In this document: positions 56,766 to 64,000 of the stretch, one piece after another
How the letters are laid out: every line of letters begins with the position of its first letter
Position numbering within the stretch: the stretch's first letter is position 1
Notes under the pieces: generated by a model
What the model was told of the DNA's origin: nothing
Database searches by the model: none
The model's input: the letters and a program-made list of their open reading frames with translations, nothing else
Translations under genes and position numbers: made by a program
Assembly (NCBI GenBank): GCA_033977485.1
Contig: CM066992.1
Span: 103,862,140 to 103,926,139, forward strand
Source of the DNA: Hydrangea macrophylla
Lineage: Eukaryota; Streptophyta; Magnoliopsida; Cornales; Hydrangeaceae
Reading direction: 5' to 3'
DNA: 64,000 bases

Positions 56766-59700
56766 TGTAGACACCCCAATTTTGACCAACTGTCAAATTT
56801 AGGGGTTGATTACCTCCGAAACTGATGACGACAATGTCCGACAAAATTCAAAGATCTTTAAAGTGATTCAAGCTCTTTAGAAGGTTCTTTAGTCTTGATA
56901 AAATTTTCAAAAGAAAGAGAGAAAAAGGCCGGGTGTTCAGGTAAATTCGAGTATAAAATACTTATAAGAGAAATAAAATACAGTTTGGAAAATTCAATTT
57001 TGGAAAACTCTTTAAAAAGAAAATAAAAAAGAAAATGAAATGAAAAAGAAAAGAAAAGAAAACAAAAATGTATACATATATATATATATATAAAGATTTA
57101 TATTTATATAAATAACAGAATTGCGGGGCGGCACGCGGCGAAGTTGGCGGCAGTGAGTGCCGCGGACAATTCATTGACTGTCGCGGCCTATAACAGTTTA
57201 TTTTTTGAAGATACGTATTGAACGCCATTGCACATGATTTTTTACCCCGAAATTACTGAATTAACCCCTTAGGATTGGTCTATAGAAGGGGATTTTCATC
57301 TCTATTTTGGGGGGTTAGTGAAAAATATTGAAAATACATACAATTGAGAGAGAGTTAAGAGAGAATTGTGAAGAGAGTTGAAGAAACCATTGAAGAAATT
57401 TGAAGAACTTGAAGAGCTTAAGGATCTTCACCAAAACAAGAAGAAAACCTGAGGTTATTGGAAGTAATCCACTAATCCTAATTAGATTTAGTCAAGAATT
57501 CAATCACAATTCATAGAATTTTAGGATCTTTCACACAATTTTCAAAAAGTCTCTTCCCACCTCATTTCATCACACACCACTAGAATTGTGATTGAGTTCT
57601 CATTTGTCTTCATTGATTTGGATCTAAATAGCTTTGGATTTAAGATTAAATAAGTTTTCAAAGTGAAATTTAATTTGGAACATCAATTGAATCTTGATTT
57701 CATCTCCCTTTGTTTATATTCTCCTCTTGGGATTCATGAGATCTTTAATGTCTCATTTGAATCCTTTGAGTCTTTGATCTTTTAATTCTTTGTAAATTTA
57801 TGATTTATATGGGAATTAAGGTCGATCATGGTGAGTACCCATACATAATTGGTTGATCTAGGTCTTGATTCATGGTATTTGTCCTCTAATTGGAAGTCTT
57901 ATGGAATTCTTTAAGGTTCATATGGATTGGTCATATTTAGTCTCCAAGGACCATTAACTTGGGAGGAGAATTCAATAAAGTAAGTCTTCATTCCTCAAGG
58001 ATCATTAACTTGAGAGAGGGATCAAGCATAACCCAAGGATGAATTCATTGGTGGATTCAAATTGGGTTCAAATGCTTTAAGTTCATGGGATTGAGTAAGC
58101 CTTTGAGGTCCTCTTGCTAGATCTTCAATATAAGATCTATGATTGAGACTCCCTAAGGCTAAATCCATGAATTCCTTTTATATTTCATTGATAGTGACAA
58201 TCATACTTGATCTAAATCCTATCTAGAATTATGGATCAAGTTTGATTCAAATCACGAACACCAATTCAACAATGGTGTAGTGAATTCATTAACCAACTGT
58301 GATCAAGGATTTTTAATTAAATCATGATCCATGGGAATTGAATGAGACCAATTGGAATGTGTTCATAACACAAAGATCTACCATTGTTTTTTTTTTTTTT
58401 GTCTTAATTATGTGGTTAGGATGGTTTGATCATAGGATTTGTGAACTAGTCACTCTCTGAGCAAAATTTCAGAACAATAAGTCAGTTTTGATTTGAATAG
58501 AACAAAGTCTTAATCAAACATTTTCGACTTCAAATAATTTTTTCTATGAAGTTTAATGTGTTGATAAGATCTCCTAAAAAGATTGGAGTCATTCTGATTC
58601 GTTTACTATTTTTAGAAAATCATACAAAATCTTTGGACAGAGAGTTGTTAAATTCTGAGTGATGTCAGGTTATGGTCCAATTCCTGGAGATTGGACCGTT
58701 TGATCTTTAATTTTTTTTTTTTGGGTTAGAAACTAGACTCACATAGGCATCTTGTGTCCAAAAATCACTAAGATCAAACTATGGGAACTATGCTTTTTTT
58801 ATTTTTTAATCTCAGGTTTCTTGTCTGTAATTCTTAAAATTCTGTGACAGATTTGGTAAAACTTACCAATGACAATCTAAATGGTTTTCTAATGCCCTAA
58901 GGTTTGAAACGTGTTTTGATTATGATTAATTGAACTAAAATTCAGAGGCTAAATGATTCAAATCACTGAATGATTCATAGTTTACTCTTGTTCATGATTC
59001 ATACATTCATCACCTATGTAGCAATTAGGATGTTATTTGGCATTGTGTTAACTAGTTGAACCTAGTCATGAGTTCCTTGTAACCATGTTGGGATTGCACC
59101 ACCTCTATATGGACATTACATTGGCTCATAGTTGAGACTTGTATTTCTATAGAGGTGTTGTAATTTCAACTAGTTAGAAGGAATTCATGATTATGACAAC
59201 TTCTTCCATGTTTGATAGATTTAAACTAGAAGTTTGGTATAATGTTTAGGATTTGATATTATATCTTGTTCAAAGCATGTGGACTAACCCTCTGTTTTGT
59301 AGAGCTATGAAGGTGCAATTTCTTAACTCTTCTCTAGTTTATTATTGTTTCTTGGTTTTATTGATTTTTGACTCCATGTGTGACACCTTAGATTAGGGTT
59401 TGCCTTATGTGCATATATGTGTTAGACCTTTCCTTAGACTTTCTATTTTGTGTATACATTGCACGTTTCCCATTCGCAACTAGATCCCGGGTAAGATTCC
59501 TTGTTCTTCATTAGCATATAATTTTATTTGCTGTTTGAACTGTGTGGTTTTGTATGCCGTTTTATCATTAGCAATCTTATACCCCTTTCGACATACTTTA
59601 GTAATATATATTTATATCTATGTATTACTGTAGGGCAGGCTCAGATTATTAATTTGATTAAAAGGATGTTGAGTAGAGGCCTATCATGAGATAGGATGAG

Positions 59701-59896
59701 AGGGATTGTTTCAGTCCATTGGGCTCCTTCCCCTCTCATTTCATAATCCCCGGACCTAGAAATCTCTGGTTTCCAAAAGATCAGTTTGCTTTTAGAATGG
59801 TTTCTTAATTTTCTTTTAAAAATTAAGTGGTGACTCGTATTTTAATTTTTTTAAAAAAAGTTTTAAAAAAAGCGTGGCTAGCCTGCGATATCCACA
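56766..59896 (+). mobile_element. TAT-type Ty3 5' LTR, 3131 bp
   Basis: It begins TGTAGACACCCCAATTTTG and ends GATATCCACA, three bases before a primer-site-like sequence. A GC-rich block near 57120-57190 precedes a TATA-like TCTATAGAAG at about 57280 and a purine-rich leader part. The hairpin (59680) and an AAGTGGTGACTC block lie near the end, as in 55200-55370. There is no coding region. It splits the TGTCA-family LTR. Confidence 0.78.
59680..59695 (+). other. Conserved hairpin in TAT LTR (copy 3)
   Basis: CCTATC-ATGA-GATAGG is a perfect six-pair stem. Relative to copy 1, the third and fourth pairs changed on both strands (C-G to T-A, G-C to A-T). A second stem, TGAGAGGG (59697) with CCCTCTCA (about 59732), follows. 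Confidence 0.7.
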
Positions 59897-59899
59897 ATC

Positions 59900-59917
59900 T
59901 GGTGACTCTACTGGGGA
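59900..59917 (+). promoter_or_regulatory. Primer-binding-site-like sequence of the TAT-type element
   Basis: TGGTGACTCTACTGGGGA lies three bases after the LTR end. It resembles the TGGCGACTCTGCTGGGGA sequence found at this place in plant TAT/Ogre elements, which I recall as matching a tRNA-Arg. Confidence 0.65.
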
Positions 59918-61010
59918 TCGAACCCAGAATCTCTGATTTTGGGTTCACTCGAGGATTAGACTTGAAAGCATCCTTTTAATCGAATTAATTAATTTTTTAG
60001 TGCCTGTAGCATTATACTTGCATGTCTCGCCAGTCGATTGCACAGAACTATAACCTTAGAGGCCCGAGGCAACTCGGTCGGTCAAGCCATCATGGAACTA
60101 TGTGATCACCCTTGATCTCGTACCATGTGTTGGTATATAAAGCATCCTATCAGATGTGTGTCAAGGGTCCCTTATTTGACCAAAACCCGGCCTTTACATG
60201 GTAGCTTCTACAGAACCTTTCAAATCTTAGGAAATCAATTCTTGATTAGGATTATGTGCTAGGAAGTTTTGTATGCCCGTAAGAGATTTTACTTGAGATA
60301 ATGACGATACTTGCTTGATGAAGGATGTATAATCTTTTAATCACCTTTTAGCAATTCCTTCTCATGTCCCACGACATTTGGGAAATGCCAAATATTGATT
60401 ATAAGATTACACTTCTTATGTCTTGTTAGCTAAGCATCATTGACTTTGTATGTGTCCGAATTCATGGAAAGTACGGTGATAATCCGATCATGTGATCTTC
60501 TACCCAAAGAATTTTAAATCCCTCTTTGGAAGCAAACAGATTTTTGTTTTCAATCGCTATTTCAAAAATCTTTGGAGTTCACTTTTTGATTCAAATTCCA
60601 AGTCAACCCTTGTTGAGATATATTTTCACATTCTCATCTTCGAAGGAAGAACCCAAAATTCTTGGGAGTTGTTTTTGAAAAGTTTCGCCAATTAAAGAAA
60701 TGCTTTTCAAATGAATACCAAAACAAAATTCTAACCCAATCACTTTTTGTTAAAAGATATTTTCACATTCCAATTTTTCAAAAAAAACAAATCCCGAATG
60801 TTTGGGGATTATTGTCAGAAGAATCATATCACCCAAGAAATACTTTTAAAGTGAATTTCAAAATTTTTCAAAAATATCCAACCTTGGAAAAGGTTGTACG
60901 GATTACAATGAAAGGAGAAGTTGGCGCACTTGACATGGGTGAGGATATTATGTGCTTATGTGTCTATGTGTTAGGATTAGGATTTTCTTTTCTTTTGCAT
61001 ATAGAATAGG

Positions 61011-61052
<42 letters not shown>
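61011..61052. repeat. (CG)n(CA)n microsatellite
   Basis: Four CG units run into about 16 CA units. Confidence 0.95.
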
Positions 61053-61053
<1 letters not shown>

Positions 61054-62131
61054 TTGCATTTCATCCATGTGCCATGTGTGCGGTGCATGCATTTAGCCAT
61101 ATCAAATCATCAAAGCATGTACATTTTTGCACTCTCATCATATCAATCAATATCATAGCATACATGTAGCATACAAATTCACAACATTGTCTTTCCAATC
61201 AAGATCAAAATAGTTCCTCAAAATTCCTTGCCTCCTGAAAATCAATTTTGCATGCTGACCTTTTACCTCTCTATGTTAGATTTGTAGAAAGAGTGGAACA
61301 ACTAGATCCCGTAGTGAGGACACTTCTTACCTTCTTGGGTTCGTCTTTCTAGATTTAAAGGAGAATATATTTTTTCACACATGCTGTTGGGGAGTGACAA
61401 ACCCGAAGGTTCAATGATGCTAGTGAGAGGTGATATCGTTTGGAAATACTGCTATTGAAGCAAATGTGGATGCTCTTGGGGACCCAATAAATTGAAAATC
61501 ATCTGTAACACTCCAATTGAGACCAAGTCTAGTATGGTCCATGATCGAGTCATATCAAGTTGGAGTCAAATGTCAAGTCTAGTCGAGTCTTCTAGTCAGT
61601 CTGTTATCGAGTTTTTAGGTCTTTGTCGTGTTTGTCAAGTCAAGTGAAATAAACCTCTTCTATACTAGTTGAATAAAATCTCATTTTAGATCAATGTGTC
61701 TAGGTGTGAGTAAATGGATTATTAAGCCAAAAAAGAAGAAGAAGAGAAAAGCCACTTTTTCAAACGATTATGGAAATATTTTGTTAATAAATCTTTGCAT
61801 TAAAAAGGATCCCCAAGTGATCAAAGCAAACTTTGTGCCAAATCCAAAGAGGAATAGAGAATTGATTATCTTTAATTTAAGAATTTAAAAGATGCTCTTG
61901 TCCAATCTTGAAAAGATGAACATGGAACTTCTTGAAGCTTGCTCACCATCCCCTTTTCTCAAATACCAAACCTAAAAGATGAGCCCATAGTCCGAAGCCA
62001 TAAACTTGGTCCTTGATGGTAGCCAGATATTTTAAATGAACTTCTTCTTCAAAAGAAAAAAAGGGAGAAAAAGAAAAAGGAGCTCACTAGGATGAAAACC
62101 TGAAAGAGCACCTAGGCAAAAGTTAAAGCAT

Positions 62132-62133
<2 letters not shown>

Positions 62134-62176
<43 letters not shown>
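62134..62176. repeat. (AG)n microsatellite
   Basis: About 21 AG units. GGAGCTC(A/G)CTAGG with AAAACC and GGCGCCTAGGCAAAAGTTA-like text is repeated on either side (about 62080-62125 and 62230-62280), so the microsatellite sits between two direct copies of a roughly 45-bp segment. Confidence 0.9.
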
Positions 62177-62180
<4 letters not shown>

Positions 62181-63127
62181 AAAAAAATAATGAAAAAAAA
62201 GAAGAGAGGAGAAAAAAAAAAGAAAAAAAAGGAGCTCGCTAGGTTGAAAACCCGAAAGGGCGCCTAGGCAAAAGTTAGAGCAAAAATAAGATGCATATTG
62301 ATTTCAAAACCCGAATCCTAGCCAGTCAAAATCATGAAGAGAATAAGAGATAGTGAGGTAGAGAAACGTAAGGAAAGTGGAAAAAAAAGCAGAGAATAAA
62401 TTAGAGAATTCTTGAGCACTTCAAAGTACATCATTGGCACATGAATTATCTCAAGGCTTTGTGTTGTACTAAATAAAAGAAATTGGAAATGAAAAAGAGA
62501 TTTGAAAGTATCAAGTAGTCTCAAAAAGTTTTTGGGATCAATGGATAAATTGGCCAGAACTAGTGAAGATGTATCTTTGAAATAAGCTGAAATTAACAAA
62601 TTGAAGGGCTGATATTGTTTTAGTAAAAGAGAGGTATTATGAGAGGAATAAAGTTGACTGGTTAGTGAAAAGGCAAAAGAATCAACCGCCACAAAGAAAG
62701 GACGAAGAAAGAGAAAAATAAAATAAGAAGATAAAAAGGAGAAGTAGTTCATGTTCTCATCATCCTATTCAAAAGCTACCACAAGTGACCTATTTTCAGA
62801 GAACCTATCCAAGAAAGAGCACTCATTGGACCCATATGGAAAAATGGCTCGAAAAGCCCACCAATTCTTGAAACCTAATTCTTTCAAGACCTCCAGATTA
62901 GATGAACTACGTTTTGACCTGATTCCCACTCGGGGATACGTAGGCAACCTGCCCGGTTCGATCATCACCTTCGCCATCTCATGGCATCTTTCTTTCAGGC
63001 CTTGGCCGAACTACTTTGGACCTGATTCCCGCTCGGGGATAAGTAGGCTAACCTTCCAAGGTTCTCGGTTCATAACCATCCCTAAACTATAGGCAACATC
63101 TTTTGCGCCTTTAGTTCCCTCATTTTA

Positions 63128-63441
63128 GACTAGGGTCAAATTTTGTTTGCCGAGATTCACGTATGAATTGCCAAACTAGGGGCAAACTATGTTTGCCCGA
63201 ACCCATGTTCCCGTAAATGATCGGTTGACCAACCTCATCCTACCCTATTCACACAGATTACCTCCAAGGTAAGAAAAACTAAGCTTCAGATATTCTATAC
63301 CATCATCTTCTCACAGCCCTTGGGATGAGCCTATCTGCCCTTAAGACTAGGGGCAAACTTCATTTGCTGAAAGCCTCATTTTATCCTCGAAGCGAGCCCC
63401 CTAGTCTCTTTCAAACCAGGGGAAAACTTTGTTTGCCAAAA
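63128..63441 (+). repeat. Four AGGGGCAAACT...GTTTGCC hairpin-like repeats
   Basis: Copies begin at about 63128, 63174, 63345 and 63413. The second is a perfect hairpin, GGGCAAAC-TAT-GTTTGCCC, and the others keep part of the stem. The left half equals the polypurine-tract text (GGGGCAAAC) next to the TAT LTR at 35520. Confidence 0.75.
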
Positions 63442-64000
63442 GTCCTCTATGCCATAGGCTAGTCCTCAAGTCACCGAGTTTGTTTTGAAAGGTTTTGAAA
63501 AGGAATGTCTTTTATTCTCTAAGCTAAAGCACTAATTTGAAGCACACTCTGGACAAGCAAAGAATCAACTAACTCAAAAGGGGAAAATTTCTCAAAGTTT
63601 GAATTTATCAATAAAGTACTACCATGATAAAAAAAAGGAGGGAGGGGGGAATGAGATGATACGTTTATGCACGATGAAAACACATTGATTCATAAGAATG
63701 TAGAGTTTGAGTCAGTCATCTTGAGTAACTGCTTTTGTTAAGTCTGTCCTCCTTCGATGAGTCAATAATGGTCTCAAATGCTTGGGTTTAAGATGATGAA
63801 TAAATATTTGAAAAGTCTCCATAAGCATCTTATGAGCAATGCAAGCAGAAATTTTAAACACTATCACAGCACAATGCTAAAGAGGAAATATGAAGGGTCC
63901 AAAACTAGGGGCGTAGGTGACTTCCCTCTTTAGAAAATCATTTTATTTCCTTCAAGGGTCCACAAAATGAAGGAAATCATTTTCTCCAAAGCCCACTTTC

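Larger units (their letters stand above)
59918..64000 (+). mobile_element. Non-coding interior of the TAT-type element
   Basis: No gag or pol similarity is recognised over 4 kb. It contains (CG)n(CA)n at 61011-61052, (AG)n at 62134-62176, two copies of the GAACTAC...CTCGGGGATA(C/A)GTAGGC block (62887 and 63009) and four AGGGGCAAACT-type repeats (63128-63441). The last two features match the 3' end of the TAT element at 35295-35519, so the 3' LTR may start shortly beyond the window. If so, the element has a non-coding interior (LARD-like). An isolated gag start cannot be excluded. Confidence 0.5.

Overview
This is plant nuclear DNA, almost certainly from a eudicot. The evidence is one intact intronless plant sterol methyltransferase gene (SMT2 type), spliced remnants of plant nuclear genes, and plant-specific retrotransposon lineages (Ty3 Athila and TAT types, several Ty1/Copia families, Tourist-, hAT- and Mutator-type small elements). 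There is no prokaryotic or organellar signature. The species cannot be told from the sequence.

Layout. 1-7.4 kb: a decayed minus-strand Copia element (gag and integrase remnants, a tRNA-Met-type primer site at 6923 and a candidate LTR at 6937-7407). It is broken by two copies of a long LTR family with TGTCA/TGACA-like ends: 1-540 (cut by the window edge) and a solo LTR at 2040-4188 with a GGAGG target duplication. 7.8-12.5 kb: three more solo LTRs, at 7770-9950 (AGAGG), 10433-11749 (CTTCC) and 12025-12539 (approximate duplication). 12.9-18.2 kb: a cluster of small DNA elements, including a Mutator-like foldback with a perfect 9-bp duplication, Tourist-like elements with TAA duplications and a foldback nested inside one of them. 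19.05-19.47 kb: a retroelement scrap whose two ends are both LTR starts, facing each other and flanked by a 5-bp duplication. 22.2-23.2 kb: SMT2 on the minus strand, the only intact cellular gene. 23.8-28.8 kb: a possible 4.9-kb terminal-inverted-repeat element carrying a nested element. 29-33 kb: 5' exons of a mitochondrial IF3 pseudogene and a 3' exon of a DUF632-family pseudogene. 33.1-35.3 kb: the 3' half of a minus-strand Copia element. 35.3-38.56 kb: the 3' end and LTR of a TAT-type Ty3 element, cut by an Athila element. 38.56-51.95 kb: that Athila element on the minus strand (3' LTR, ORF3, two acidic intermediate ORFs, pol, gag), decayed by point mutations. 52-56.5 kb: Copia gag remnant and Ty3 LTR remnants. 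56.5-64 kb: a fragment of the TGTCA-type LTR family, interrupted by a second TAT-type element (LTR 56766-59896, primer site, more than 4 kb of non-coding interior).

The most striking non-genic pattern is a set of short palindromes built around TCGA. CAGTCGACTG and TTCGACCGGTCGAA occur in the TGTCA-family LTRs, and TTCGATCGATCGAA occurs in Athila. They come in pairs at nearly fixed offsets (mostly 20-22 bp in the LTR family, mostly 19 bp in Athila), only in non-coding parts of the elements, and the motif sequence differs between copies while position and spacing are kept. A GC-rich pair at 22-bp offset sits in a TAT LTR. Separately, a short hairpin near the 3' end of three TAT-type LTR sequences shows compensating base changes.
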